A stretch of 64,000 nt of DNA from DATAEG01 sp963703085 (GCA_963703085.1 OY969789.1:3100001-3164000); one strand, 5' to 3'. Shown: positions 16,050 to 25,506, counted from the stretch's first letter. Made by a program: numbers and translations. Notes: a model not told the origin generated them from the sequence alone.

Positions 16050-18422
16050 ATGCCCGATCCGGTTGCAGAGCAGGCGCCGGCTGTCGAGATTGTCGATTTG
16101 CGCGCCCGGCGGGTGCGCCGATCACTGGACCTGGTCCGGCTGGCCGGCCTGTTCGTGGTGCTCGTGCTGGTCGGCGGCATCGGCACGATCGCCAACGACA
16201 CCGCACATGCGGCCAACGACGACCTGTCCCGATTGTTCAACGAGGTCCCTCATCTCCTCGTCCGGGGGCTCAGCCTGTTCGGCGCACTGGGTGCGCTGGC
16301 GTTACCGATCGCACTCGGCATTCGCGAAATCCTCCGTGGCCATCCGCGCCGGCTCATCGAAGGTCTCGCGACCGGCGTGCTCGCCATCGCGGTCGTGCAG
16401 ATCCTGGACCGGGCGATCTCTGCGGATTCCTCCAGCGCGCTGCATGCTTCGCTGACCCAGGTGGCCCACGGCGTCACGCTCCGGCCGCTGGACACCTATC
16501 TCGCCGCGCTGTTCGCCCTTGCCCTGGTGCTCGGCGTGTCCGGAGAAGGATGGCGCGCCGCATTCTGGATCGTCGCCACGATCTACATCACCTCTGCCTT
16601 CGTTGCGTCCCAGGCGTCGCTACTGGCGTTGCTGGCCAGCCCCACGATCGGCGCGCTGGTGGGCCTGGCGGTGCGCTACATCGCCGGCACCGTCAACGAA
16701 CGGCCGGATGCCGCCAGGGTGGTGGCCGAATTACACGCAAGGGGCATCGATATCGCTCGGGTCGAACGCGTGCCCAGCACCGGGGACAGCCACCGCGACT
16801 ACCTGGCCACCACCCGAGATGGCGAGCAACTGGCCGTGCTGGTGTTCGACCGGGACCTGATCGCGTCCGGAGCCGTGTACGGCATCTACCGGCGGTTGCG
16901 GTTGCGGCCCACGGTGGCCACCGCACCGGCGCTCTCGCTGGAGCGAACCGCTGAGCGGCGCGCCCTGCTCGCGATGACCGCGCAGGCCGCGGAGGTGCGC
17001 ATTCCGCGGTTCATCGCCGGCGAATCGGTGGGGCCGGACACCATTGCGCTGGTCTACGAGCGTATTGCCGGAACCCCGCTCGCCGACCCGACCGACGCCC
17101 AACTGGCTGATCTGTGGCAAAACGTGGACAGGTTGCACTACGTCGGGATGACCCATCGCGGGCTGGCCGCCGGACGCATCCTGCTCGACGAGGCCGGCCG
17201 GGTGGTCTTGCCGGTGCCCACCGACGGCGCGCTGTTCGCGACCGAGCTGCGCGTCATTCTGGATCGCGCCCAGGTGCTGATCACCACCGCGCAACTCGCC
17301 GGAGCCCAGCGGGCGGTCATGATGGCCCGCACGGTACTCACTGACGAGCAGCTCGCGGCCACGATGCCGCTGCTGCAACCGGTCGCGCTGTCCCGCGCCA
17401 CCCGAGCGGCGATCCGGCAGAACGGCGACCTGCTGGAATCGGTCACCGAGGCCATCCAGGGACAGACCCACCAGCGGCCGCCCGAGCCGGTGAAGGTGGA
17501 GCGAATCAGACCGCGTGTGGTGCTGTCCATCGTCGCGGTGATCGTGGCCGGATACCTGCTGGTGGGCCAGCTCGGCTCGGTGAACCTGGTTACCGTCTTC
17601 GACGCTGCGCGGTGGCGCTGGGTGCCGCTGGTGATCGTCGCTTCGGTCGGCACCTACTTCGCGGCCGCGCTCTCCCTGCTCGGGTTCGTCCGGGAGAAGC
17701 TGTCCTTCCTGCGCACCACGCTTGTCCAGCTCGCGGCGTCCTTCGTCGGATTCGTGGCGCCACCATCGGTCGGCGGCCTGGCCATCAACATCCGGTACCT
17801 GCGCATGTCGAAGGTGTCGGCGGCCGGCGCCGCGACCAGCGTCGGTGTCTCGCAAGCGGTCAACGCGGGGGTGCACGCCCTGCTGCTCATTCTGCTGGCC
17901 GCGGCCACCGGGGTGTCCTCACGGCACAGCCTTCCCATCCCCGGCTGGGCCTTCGTCGTGCTCGGCGCAGCAGCAGTGATCGCACTGCTCGTCCTGGCCG
18001 TACCGGGACCGCGCCGCTGGGTCCTGGCCCGGGCCCTGCCGGCGTTCCGGGAAGCAGTGCCGCGGCTGTTGAGCCTGTTGAGCAGCCCCACCAAGCTCGC
18101 CGAAGCCTTGTCCGGGACGCTGTTGCTCAACGTCTGCTACGTCGCTGCCCTGTGGTGCGCGGTGCAGGCATTCGGCGGTGGAGTCAGCCCGGCCACCGTC
18201 GCTGTCGTCTACCTGGCCGGCGCCGCCGTCGCGTCCGCGGCGCCCACCCCGGGTGGCCTCGGTGCGGTGGAGGTCGCGCTGTCGACCGGGCTCGCCGCCG
18301 CCAGCATGCCGACCGCGGCGGCAGTCAGTGCAGTACTGCTGTTCCGGATCGGGACGTTCTGGTTACCCGTACCGGCCGGCTGGATCGCGATGCACTTCCT
18401 GCAACGCCGCGGAGCCCTCTGA
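16050..18422 (+). CDS. Large membrane protein: kinase-like domain followed by lysylphosphatidylglycerol-synthase-type (UPF0104/AglD) transmembrane domain
   Basis: The product of about 790 residues has about six N-terminal membrane helices, then a cytosolic region (about residues 230-480) and finally a C-terminal UPF0104/AglD-like membrane domain. The cytosolic region resembles a degenerate kinase: it has LVYERIAGTPL and a loop MTHRGLAAGRILLDEAGRVV with no clear catalytic Asp. The C-terminal domain carries FVGFVAPPSVGGLAINIRYL and PTPGGLGAVEVALSTGL. Such domains act in lipid aminoacylation or glycolipid transport, but the true substrate here is unknown. ATG at 16050 follows GGGAGACAGG; a GTG at 16017 is possible and TAGACT at 16001-16006 may be its -10 box. 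Confidence 0.78.
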   Translation: MPDPVAEQAPAVEIVDLRARRVRRSLDLVRLAGLFVVLVLVGGIGTIANDTAHAANDDLSRLFNEVPHLLVRGLSLFGALGALALPIALGIREILRGHPRRLIEGLATGVLAIAVVQILDRAISADSSSALHASLTQVAHGVTLRPLDTYLAALFALALVLGVSGEGWRAAFWIVATIYITSAFVASQASLLALLASPTIGALVGLAVRYIAGTVNERPDAARVVAELHARGIDIARVERVPSTGDSHRDYLATTRDGEQLAVLVFDRDLIASGAVYGIYRRLRLRPTVATAPALSLERTAERRALLAMTAQAAEVRIPRFIAGESVGPDTIALVYERIAGTPLADPTDAQLADLWQNVDRLHYVGMTHRGLAAGRILLDEAGRVVLPVPTDGALFATELRVILDRAQVLITTAQLAGAQRAVMMARTVLTDEQLAATMPLLQPVALSRATRAAIRQNGDLLESVTEAIQGQTHQRPPEPVKVERIRPRVVLSIVAVIVAGYLLVGQLGSVNLVTVFDAARWRWVPLVIVASVGTYFAAALSLLGFVREKLSFLRTTLVQLAASFVGFVAPPSVGGLAINIRYLRMSKVSAAGAATSVGVSQAVNAGVHALLLILLAAATGVSSRHSLPIPGWAFVVLGAAAVIALLVLAVPGPRRWVLARALPAFREAVPRLLSLLSSPTKLAEALSGTLLLNVCYVAALWCAVQAFGGGVSPATVAVVYLAGAAVASAAPTPGGLGAVEVALSTGLAAASMPTAAAVSAVLLFRIGTFWLPVPAGWIAMHFLQRRGAL

Positions 18423-18438
18423 CCTCAGGTGTGTTCGG

Positions 18439-19863
18439 TCAGATGTCGTAGTACATCGCGAACTCGTGCGGGTGCGGGCGCAGCCGGATGGCATCGACCT
18501 CGTTCAGCCGCTTGTAGTCGATCCACGTCTCGATGAGGTCCGACGTGAACACACCGCCCTCGATGAGGTAGTCGTGGTCGGCTTCGAGGGAGTCGAGCAC
18601 TGCGTCCAGCGAAGCCGGCACCTGGGCGACCGACTTGGCTTCGTCCGGCGGCAGCTCGTACAAGTCCTTGTCGATCGGCGTCGGTGGCTCGATCTTGTTC
18701 TTGATCCCGTCGAGGCCGGCCATCATCATCGCCGCGAATGCCAGATACGGGTTCGACGACGGGTCCGGCACCCGGAACTCGACCCGCTTCGCCTTCGGGT
18801 TGTTGCCGGTGATCGGGATGCGACAGCAGGCCGACCGGTTTCGCTGCGAGTACACCAGGTTGATCGGTGCCTCATAGCCCGGCACGAGGCGGTGGTAGGA
18901 GTTCGTCGTCGGGTTGGTGAATGCCAGCAGGGACGGGGCGTGCGTGAGCAGTCCGCCGATGTAGTGCCGCGCCACGTCGCTCAGCCCGGCGTAGCCGACC
19001 TCGTCGTAGAACAGTGGCTCGCCACCCAACCACAGCGACTGATGCGTGTGCATGCCTGATCCGTTGTCCTGGTAGAGCGGCTTCGGCATGAACGTGACCG
19101 TCTTGCCGGCCTTCCATGCGGTGTTCTTGATGACGTACTTGAACAACATCATCTGGTCGGCAGCCGCCAGCAGCGTGTTGAACCGGTAGTTGATCTCGGA
19201 CTGCCCCGCGGTGCCCACCTCGTGGTGCGCGCGCTCGACCTCGATACCGACCCCGGCCAGCGCCAATGCCATCTCGTCGCGCAGGTCGCCGTAGTGGTCG
19301 TACGGAGCGACGGGGAAGTACCCACCCTTGTGCCGCACCTTGTAGCCGAGGTTGCCACCGAGTTCGTCCCGACCGCTGTTCCACGCCGCTGACTCGGAAT
19401 CGACGTGGTAGTAGCTCTCGTGCGCGTTGGTGTCGTAGCGCACCGAGTCGAAGATGTAGAACTCAGCCTCTGCGCCGAAATACGCGGTGTCGGCGATGCC
19501 GGACGAGCGCAGGTATTCCTCGGCCTTCTTCGCGACGTTGCGCGGGTCGCGGCTGTAGGCCTCCCGGGTGAGCGGATCGTGGATGAAGAAGTTGATGTTG
19601 ATCGTCTTCTGCTTGCGGAACGGGTCGACCACAGCGCTCGAGGGATCAGGCAGGAGCAACATGTCCGACTCGTGGATCTCCTGGAACCCACGGATCGAGC
19701 TGCCGTCGAAGGCGAGGCCATCACTGAAGACGCTGTCGGAGAACGCGGCAGCCGGCGTGGTGAAGTGCTGCATGATGCCGGGCAGATCGCAGAACCTGAC
19801 GTCGACGAATTCCACCCCGTTGTCCTTGATGTACTTCATTACCTCGGCTGCGTTGCTGAACAT
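18439..19863 (-). CDS. glnA: Glutamine synthetase type I
   Basis: This 474-residue enzyme is the main ammonia-assimilating glutamine synthetase (GlnA1). It shows every GSI landmark: GLAFDGSSIRGF, FGAEAEFYIFD, FMPKPLYQDNGSGMHTHQS, NRSACCRIP and the adenylylation loop KDLYELPPDE with Tyr at about residue 402. That Tyr makes it the expected substrate of the GlnE encoded at 8040-11111. The ATG at 19863 has GGAGGA just upstream. A four-half-site GlnR-like operator lies 53-90 bases upstream, so the gene is probably induced in nitrogen limitation. The gap to the upstream gene is filled by a repeat element. Confidence 0.97.
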   Translation of the reverse strand: MFSNAAEVMKYIKDNGVEFVDVRFCDLPGIMQHFTTPAAAFSDSVFSDGLAFDGSSIRGFQEIHESDMLLLPDPSSAVVDPFRKQKTININFFIHDPLTREAYSRDPRNVAKKAEEYLRSSGIADTAYFGAEAEFYIFDSVRYDTNAHESYYHVDSESAAWNSGRDELGGNLGYKVRHKGGYFPVAPYDHYGDLRDEMALALAGVGIEVERAHHEVGTAGQSEINYRFNTLLAAADQMMLFKYVIKNTAWKAGKTVTFMPKPLYQDNGSGMHTHQSLWLGGEPLFYDEVGYAGLSDVARHYIGGLLTHAPSLLAFTNPTTNSYHRLVPGYEAPINLVYSQRNRSACCRIPITGNNPKAKRVEFRVPDPSSNPYLAFAAMMMAGLDGIKNKIEPPTPIDKDLYELPPDEAKSVAQVPASLDAVLDSLEADHDYLIEGGVFTSDLIETWIDYKRLNEVDAIRLRPHPHEFAMYYDI

Positions 19864-19915
19864 CCGTCCTCCGGAAAACGTTGGCGTCTGTAGGCCCGAA
19901 CGCTAGGAGCCAGCC

Positions 19916-19953
19916 GTTGCACACCAGTGTCCACCCTGTTTCACGCACGTTAC
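19916..19953 (-). promoter_or_regulatory. Candidate GlnR operator with four half-sites upstream of glnA
   Basis: On the minus strand the site reads GTAAC-n6-GAAAC-n6-GACAC-n6-GCAAC. Spacing is exactly 11 bases between successive half-sites. This is the arrangement gTnAc-n6-GaAAc repeated twice that is described for GlnR in Streptomyces and mycobacteria; the first pair matches fully and the second pair partly. It lies 53 to 90 bases before the glnA start codon. Confidence 0.7.
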
Positions 19954-19971
19954 GGGCGGGGGCGATGCGCG

Positions 19972-20185
19972 CGTGGGCCCGAATGCGAAGCGAGGGTCCG
20001 CGAGAACTCCCCGGAGCGGCAAGCCCTACGGCGACGAAGCCCTGAACGAACGCGATGAGCGCTCGCGCGAAGAGCTGATCGCCCGCGCGAGCGCAGCGAG
20101 CTTGCGGCCGAGCGAAGCGAGGGGTCGGTTTCGAGTGGGCCCGAATGCGAAGCGAGGGTCCGCGAGACAACCGACGAGGCGATCA
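19972..20185 (+). repeat. Dispersed repeat family A, one full copy and one fragment
   Basis: The 319-base gap between glnA and the RDD gene contains the glnA operator and then repeat sequence. A fragment resembling the right half lies at 19972-20006, and a full copy at 20052-20185. The full copy begins GCGATGAGCGCTCGCGCGAA and ends GAGGCGATCA. Its last bases form the stop codon of the RDD gene on the minus strand. The full copy differs from those at 1995-2271 at scattered positions, mainly in the right half (GGGCCCGAATGCGAAGCGAG). Confidence 0.85.
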
Positions 20186-20608
20186 ATGAATGATGACGGC
20201 GGTGTCGGTGAGGCGATCGTGAAAGCCTCGCCCGTCCCGGTCGAACACCAGCGCGGGGACGAGCAGCGCGAGCAATGCCGTCCGTACCACCGCCCGCCAG
20301 GGATTGACCGCCAGGTGCGCGTCGACCCGGATGATCCGCAGACCGGTGAGCCGCATGCCCACCGTCCGCCCCAGCAACAACATCCCGCCGATGTAGTCCA
20401 CGGCGAAGGGGATCAGGCTCCAGAGGCCGGGCGCCCGCGCCGCCACACCGGTCTCACCGGGATGGTGGACGAACAACGCCGCGATCAGGGCACAGCCGAC
20501 TGCGTCGATCAGGAAGGCCAGCAACCGCCGGCCCGGTGGCGCCAGCGAGCCGGGGCCATGGGCCGGCAAACCGAGCCGGACGCCACGCGGCTGGCGCGCC
20601 GAAGTCAC
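20183..20608 (-). CDS. RDD-family membrane protein
   Basis: The 141-residue protein has three hydrophobic helices and the family residues that give RDD its name: an Arg in PPGRRLLAFLIDAVG with the following Asp, and later FHDRLTDTAVI. Mycobacteria have an equivalent small RDD protein (Rv2219A) at the same place next to glnA. RDD proteins may be involved in ion transport, but the role here is unknown. It lies 5 bases after the DUF4191 gene and is likely in one operon with it. Its stop codon is supplied by a repeat element. Confidence 0.85.
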   Translation of the reverse strand: MTSARQPRGVRLGLPAHGPGSLAPPGRRLLAFLIDAVGCALIAALFVHHPGETGVAARAPGLWSLIPFAVDYIGGMLLLGRTVGMRLTGLRIIRVDAHLAVNPWRAVVRTALLALLVPALVFDRDGRGFHDRLTDTAVIIH

Positions 20609-20613
20609 GCTGC

Positions 20614-21369
20614 TCAGCTGCGCCGCCGGACCGCTCGGGCCGGGTTACGCATCTTCGCACCGGCCGGCATCGGGCCCTGCGGTAGCGGCGCCCGGGCGGA
20701 GGTGAGCGCGCCCAGTCGTTTGTTCAGCGACGTGACCTGCTCCCGAGTCAGGTTGCGCGGCAGCCGCAGCAGGTGCGCGTTGAGCTTTTTCAGCGGGATC
20801 TGGCCCTCATCGCCACCGACGATGATGTCGTAGATCGGGGTGTCGCCGACGAGCCGGGAGACCCGCCGCTTCTCCTGGGCCAACAGGCCTTTCACCCGGT
20901 GCGAGGCACCTTCGCCGACCAGCACGATGCCCGGACGCCCGGTGAGCCGGTGCACTGCGTCGAACTGAGTGGTGGCGGCCACGGCTTCTTTGGTCGTCCA
21001 CTCGCCACGCAGGTTCTGCAGCACGTACAGAGCGGCTCCCGGCTGCCCGTCGGCCTGGCTGTACATCGCCGTCTGGGCACGGCGGGTGAAGACGAACATG
21101 GCGGCGATCAGGCCCAGCGCAACGCCGATCGGGATCGGCAGGAACCAGTGCCCGGTCAGTAGGCCGCCCAGAACGCAGATGACCACAGCCGGGACCAGGA
21201 ACGCGAGGATGAGGTAGGGCAGGAACCGCTTGTCCGCCTTGCGGGTGACCTTGAAGACCTCCCGGATCTGGCTCCACTGCTGCCGGCGCTTGCCACGGCT
21301 CTCCGCCCGGGAGGCCTTTTTCGCCGCGCGGGTGGGCTTTTCGGGTTTTTTCGGTGCTGCGGTGGCCAT
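20614..21369 (-). CDS. DUF4191 family membrane protein
   Basis: The 251-residue protein has a basic, Lys/Arg-rich N-terminus (KKPEKPTRAAKKASRAESRG), two adjacent membrane helices at about residues 50-95, and a soluble C-terminal domain with RPGIVLVGEGASHRVKGLLAQEKRR. It corresponds to the conserved mycobacterial protein Rv2219 that lies between lipA and the RDD gene. The function is unknown. The gene is in the lipB-lipA-DUF4191-RDD run on the minus strand with short gaps, so co-transcription with lipoate synthesis is likely. Confidence 0.85.
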   Translation of the reverse strand: MATAAPKKPEKPTRAAKKASRAESRGKRRQQWSQIREVFKVTRKADKRFLPYLILAFLVPAVVICVLGGLLTGHWFLPIPIGVALGLIAAMFVFTRRAQTAMYSQADGQPGAALYVLQNLRGEWTTKEAVAATTQFDAVHRLTGRPGIVLVGEGASHRVKGLLAQEKRRVSRLVGDTPIYDIIVGGDEGQIPLKKLNAHLLRLPRNLTREQVTSLNKRLGALTSARAPLPQGPMPAGAKMRNPARAVRRRS

Positions 21370-21452
21370 GCGTCAAGGATAGGGCAGAGCCACGGCGGCG
21401 CCGTGCGCAGATTCCCCTGCCCTCCCGGGTGGCCGGCGCCACCCGGCGCCGG

Positions 21453-22379
21453 TCAGCCGCGCGCCGCGACCGCCTGCTGGTAGAGGCGTCCCGCGCGGTA
21501 GGACGAGCGCACCAACGGGCCGCTCATCACGCCGGCGAAGCCGATTTCCTCGGCCTCCTCGCGGAGTTCGACGAACTCATCGGGCTTCACCCAGCGTTCC
21601 ACCGGATGGTGCCTCGAGGACGGACGCAGGTACTGGGTGATGGTGATCAGCTCGCAGCCGGCGTCGTGCAGGTCCTGCAGAGCGGTGGAGATCTCCGCAC
21701 GCTCCTCACCCATCCCGAGAATGAGGTTCGACTTCGTCACCAGGCCCTGGGCCCGTGCAGCGGTGATGACCGACAGCGACCGCTCGTAGGTGAACGCCGG
21801 GCGGATCCGCTTGAAGATCCGGGGCACGGTTTCGACGTTGTGCGCCAGTACCTCCGGCCGCGAGGAGAACACTTCGGCAAGCTGAGCGGGAACAGCGTTG
21901 AAGTCCGGGATGAGCAACTCGACACCGGTGCCGGGGTTGAGCGCATGGATGGCACGGACGGTCTCCGCATACAGCCAGGCACCGCCGTCGGCGAGATCGT
22001 CTCGAGCCACCCCGGTGACCGTCGCATACCGCAGACCCATCGCTTGCACCGACTCGGCGACCCGGCGCGGCTCGTCCCGGTCCAGCGGGGATGGCTTGCC
22101 GGTGTCGATCTGGCAGAAGTCGCAGCGCCGGGTGCACTGGCTGCCGCCGATCAGGAACGTGGCCTCGCGATCTTCCCAGCACTCGTAGATGTTCGGGCAG
22201 CCCGCCTCTTGGCAGACGGTGTGCAAGCCCTCGCGGGCGACCAGGCTGCGCAGCTCGGTGTACTCCGGCCCCATCTTGGCCCGGGTCTTGATCCAGGCCG
22301 GTTTGCGCTCGATCGGAGTCTCGGCGTTGCGGGCCTCGATCCGCAGCATCCGGCGGCCCTCGTTCTGCACACTGGTCAC
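21453..22379 (-). CDS. lipA: Lipoyl synthase
   Basis: LipA is a radical-SAM enzyme that inserts two sulfur atoms into protein-bound octanoyl chains to make lipoate. The 308-residue protein has the auxiliary-cluster motif CQEAGCPNIYEC (Cys56, Cys61, Cys67) and the radical-SAM motif CTRRCDFC (Cys82, Cys86, Cys89). The C-terminal RSSYRAG segment is expected to provide the Ser ligand of the auxiliary cluster. Length is typical. It lies directly after lipB, and its products are used by the E2 protein encoded at 28870-30513 and by glycine cleavage, for which gcvT is also in this window. Confidence 0.97.
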   Translation of the reverse strand: MTSVQNEGRRMLRIEARNAETPIERKPAWIKTRAKMGPEYTELRSLVAREGLHTVCQEAGCPNIYECWEDREATFLIGGSQCTRRCDFCQIDTGKPSPLDRDEPRRVAESVQAMGLRYATVTGVARDDLADGGAWLYAETVRAIHALNPGTGVELLIPDFNAVPAQLAEVFSSRPEVLAHNVETVPRIFKRIRPAFTYERSLSVITAARAQGLVTKSNLILGMGEERAEISTALQDLHDAGCELITITQYLRPSSRHHPVERWVKPDEFVELREEAEEIGFAGVMSGPLVRSSYRAGRLYQQAVAARG

Positions 22380-22468
22380 CCGATCGACAGTACTGGCTCA
22401 GCGGCCGACCTGGTCGGCCGACCGGGCCGCGTCCGGCCGGACCGGATCGAAGGCCGGGTGGCGGCCGG

Positions 22469-23113
22469 TCAGCCGTGCAGCGCCGGCACCGCAACCAGCT
22501 CGGGCAGGACGTCCTCGACGATCGGCAGCATGTGCTCGACGGTCACCTCGCGACCGAGTTCCGCGGTGAGCGACGTGGCTCCGGCGTCGGGCAAGCCGCA
22601 CGGCACGATCTGGCTGAAGAAGCTCAGGTCCGGGTTGCAGTTCAATGCGAAACCGTGCTGGGTCACGCCGCGCGCCACCCGGATTCCGATGGCGCCTACT
22701 TTGCGGTCCGGCCCGCGGGCGTCGGCGGGAACCCACACCCCGCTGCGCCCGGAGATCTGGGTGGTCGCCAACCCGACGCGTTCGCAGGCCCGCATCAACA
22801 TCGCTTCCATCCGCCGGACGTAGGCGACCACGTCGACCGGGTCGGCCAGCTTGACGATGGGGTACCCGACGAGCTGGCCGGGGCCGTGCCAGGTGATCCG
22901 TCCGCCCCTGTCGACGTCGATCACCGGACTGGAATTGACCGGCCGCTCCCAGCCCTCGGTGCGCTTTCCCGCGGTGTAGACGGGCGGATGTTCCAGCAGT
23001 AACACGGTGTCGTCGATCTGGTCATTCACGCGCTGCTCGTGCAGCTGCTTCTGCCGCTCCCACGCCTCGAGATAGGGCACCCGTCCGGCGCGCTCGACAC
23101 GCAGGCTCGTCAT
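22469..23113 (-). CDS. lipB: Octanoyl-[acyl-carrier-protein]:protein N-octanoyltransferase
   Basis: LipB moves octanoate from acyl carrier protein onto lipoyl domains, which LipA then sulfurates. The 214-residue protein has the family motifs LLLEHPPVYTAGKR, ITWHGPGQLVGYPIV, RKVGAIGIRV with the active-site Lys, TQHGFALNCN, and the catalytic Cys in QIVPCGLPDAG. The ATG at 23113 begins the family-like MTSLRVERAGRVPYLEAW; the extension to 23206 is not family-like. It is upstream of lipA with an 89-base gap, the usual lipBA order of actinobacteria. Confidence 0.96.
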   Translation of the reverse strand: MTSLRVERAGRVPYLEAWERQKQLHEQRVNDQIDDTVLLLEHPPVYTAGKRTEGWERPVNSSPVIDVDRGGRITWHGPGQLVGYPIVKLADPVDVVAYVRRMEAMLMRACERVGLATTQISGRSGVWVPADARGPDRKVGAIGIRVARGVTQHGFALNCNPDLSFFSQIVPCGLPDAGATSLTAELGREVTVEHMLPIVEDVLPELVAVPALHG

Positions 23114-23232
23114 GGTCGCGACTTTACTCGGCCGGCTTCCCGCCACCCCGGGCTGCGCGATACCCGGGTGCGCTTCGTCGGTGACATACGGCAGGCTGTG
23201 CCGCACCGTTGGCGAGCTTCTGGGAGGACACG

Positions 23233-25491
23233 ATGGCCGAGCCGGAATCGCAGGCCGACCCGACCACGACCGCAGTTGATCCGGCCGGCCCGACGGACGA
23301 CCGGGGCAAGCGCAGGCGTGACCGGCCGTGGTGGTTGTGGGCGTTCGTCGCCGGTGCGCTCGCGCTGTTCATTCTCGGTGGGACCGGTGGCTCGTACGAG
23401 GGAAAGCTCGGCGATGTCCAGAAGAACGACAACGCGGCCTACCTGCCGCCATCCGCGGAGTCGACCAAGGTCGACAAGGCGGCGCAGCAGTTCAACCCGG
23501 TCGGCACCATTCCCGGGTTCCTCGTCTACCACCGCGATTCCGGCCTGACCGACGCCGACCGGGCCAAGATCACCGCCGACGTGGGCAAGCTGCGGGCGCT
23601 GAAGGGCGTCGCAGCCGATCAGATCACGGCTCCGCAGTTCTCCAAGGACAACACCACGGCGTCGATCGGCATCCCGCTGGTGGCCAAGAACGGCACCGTG
23701 GAGGTCAAGGGCCCGGATCTCAGCGACACGGAGAAGCGGGTCATCGCCGTCGGTAAAGCCGGCAACCCGGACGGCCTGGTCGTGCACAGCGCCGGCGCGG
23801 GCGGGTTGATCGTCGCGTTCATCGATTCTTTCCAGGGCATCGACGGCAAGTTGCTCGGCATCGCCGGGATCGTTGTCATCTTCCTGTTGCTGTTGGTGTA
23901 CCGCAGCCCGGTGCTGTGGATCTTCCCGCTGTTCAGCGCCGGGCTCGCCCTCGGGCTGTCGTCGTTGATCATCTACTTCTTGGCGAAGAACGACGTCATC
24001 ACGCTGAACGGGCAGTCGCAGGGCATCCTTTCGGTGCTGGTCATCGGGGCCGGGACCGACTATGCACTGCTGCTGATCAGCAGGTATCGCGAGGAGCTAC
24101 ACGAACACCAGAGCCGGGTGACCGCGATGCGCACCGCATGGCGTGGTGCCGCACCGCCGATCGGTGCGTCCAGCCTGACGGTGATCCTCGGTCTGCTGTG
24201 CCTGCTGGTCAGCCAGCTCAACTCCAACCGCGGGCTCGGCCCGGTCTGCGCGATCGGAATCGCCTGCACCGTGCTGGTGATGCTGACCTTCCTCCCGGTC
24301 GCGCTGGTGCTCTTCGGCCGGTGGGTGTTCTGGCCACGGGTGCCGCGGGTGGACCATCGGGTGGATATCGCCACGCACGGCTTGTGGGGCCGCATCTCGG
24401 CGAAGGTGGGTGCCACCGCGCGGCGGAACTGGATCGTCACCGGCGTGCTGCTGCTGATCCTCGTCGGCTTCATCGGAACGCTGAAGTCCCACGGCCTGAC
24501 CACTACGGAGGGCTTCACGACCAGGCCGGACGCGGTGGTCGGACAGAAGCTGTTCGATCAGAAGTTCAACCAGGGGGCCGGAACGCCGGCGGTGATCATC
24601 GTCAATGCCAGCAAGGCCGATGAGGTGATCGCGGCGGCGAAGAAGGTCGACGGTGTGGCCTCCGGTGCCGCCGCGGTCTGCCTTCAGCCGGACTACGCGA
24701 AGCTGGCCCAGCTGGCGAAGCAGAACCCGGGTGGTCAGTCGCAAGCCACACCTACGAGCTGCCTGCCGGCCGACCTGTCCGTCCAACCGGTGCACGGCCG
24801 GACCGTGGTCAACGCACAGCTCACCTCGTCCTACGACACGGCGGCGGCGGGCGACACCGTCATCCGGCTGCGTACGGCCCTGCATGCGATTCCCGGCGCG
24901 GACGCGCAGGTCGGCGGTCAGGCTGCGATCACCCGCGACACGCTGGACTCTTCGCGCCGCGACCGCAACGTCATCATTCCGCTGGTGTTGCTGGTGATCA
25001 TGATCATCCTGGGCCTACTGCTGCGGGCCCTGGTGGCGCCGGTGTTGCTCATCCTCACCGTGGTGCTGTCCTTCGCCGCCACGCTGGGGGTCAGTGCGCT
25101 GGTGTTCAACCACGTCTTCCACTTCGCCGACGCGGATCCCGGCTTCCCGCTCTACGCGTTCATCTTCCTGGTCGCGCTGGGCATCGACTACAACATCTTC
25201 CTGATGACCCGGGTCCGCGAGGAGACGGTGGAGTTCGGCACGCGCCGCGGTGTGCTGCGCGGGCTCTCGGTGACCGGCGGCGTGATCACCTCTGCCGGCC
25301 TGGTACTCGCGTCCACGTTCGCGGTGCTCGGGGTGCTGCCGCTGGTGTTCCTCGCCGAGTTGGGCTTCGCGGTCGCTTTCGGGGTGCTGCTCGACACCAT
25401 CGTCGTCCGTTCGATCCTGGTGCCCTCGTTGGCGCACGACCTCGGCAAACGGATCTGGTGGCCCTCCGCGCTGGCTCGCGGCAAGGACTGA
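23233..25491 (+). CDS. MMPL-family RND-type membrane transporter
   Basis: The 752-residue protein has two MMPL halves, each with one membrane helix, a periplasmic domain and a cluster of five helices. The proton-relay-like motifs are GAGTDYALLLISRYRE in the first half and GIDYNIFLMTRVREE in the second. Relatives export lipids, siderophores or antibiotics across the membrane using the proton gradient. The substrate is unknown. The ATG at 23233 follows GGGAGGA with good spacing; the frame begins 24 bases earlier without such a site. The gene is divergent from lipB and no regulator sits next to it. It belongs to the shorter MMPL subfamily rather than the mycobacterial MmpL type. Confidence 0.88.
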   Translation: MAEPESQADPTTTAVDPAGPTDDRGKRRRDRPWWLWAFVAGALALFILGGTGGSYEGKLGDVQKNDNAAYLPPSAESTKVDKAAQQFNPVGTIPGFLVYHRDSGLTDADRAKITADVGKLRALKGVAADQITAPQFSKDNTTASIGIPLVAKNGTVEVKGPDLSDTEKRVIAVGKAGNPDGLVVHSAGAGGLIVAFIDSFQGIDGKLLGIAGIVVIFLLLLVYRSPVLWIFPLFSAGLALGLSSLIIYFLAKNDVITLNGQSQGILSVLVIGAGTDYALLLISRYREELHEHQSRVTAMRTAWRGAAPPIGASSLTVILGLLCLLVSQLNSNRGLGPVCAIGIACTVLVMLTFLPVALVLFGRWVFWPRVPRVDHRVDIATHGLWGRISAKVGATARRNWIVTGVLLLILVGFIGTLKSHGLTTTEGFTTRPDAVVGQKLFDQKFNQGAGTPAVIIVNASKADEVIAAAKKVDGVASGAAAVCLQPDYAKLAQLAKQNPGGQSQATPTSCLPADLSVQPVHGRTVVNAQLTSSYDTAAAGDTVIRLRTALHAIPGADAQVGGQAAITRDTLDSSRRDRNVIIPLVLLVIMIILGLLLRALVAPVLLILTVVLSFAATLGVSALVFNHVFHFADADPGFPLYAFIFLVALGIDYNIFLMTRVREETVEFGTRRGVLRGLSVTGGVITSAGLVLASTFAVLGVLPLVFLAELGFAVAFGVLLDTIVVRSILVPSLAHDLGKRIWWPSALARGKD

Positions 25492-25506
25492 TCGGCCGGC
25501 GACGAG

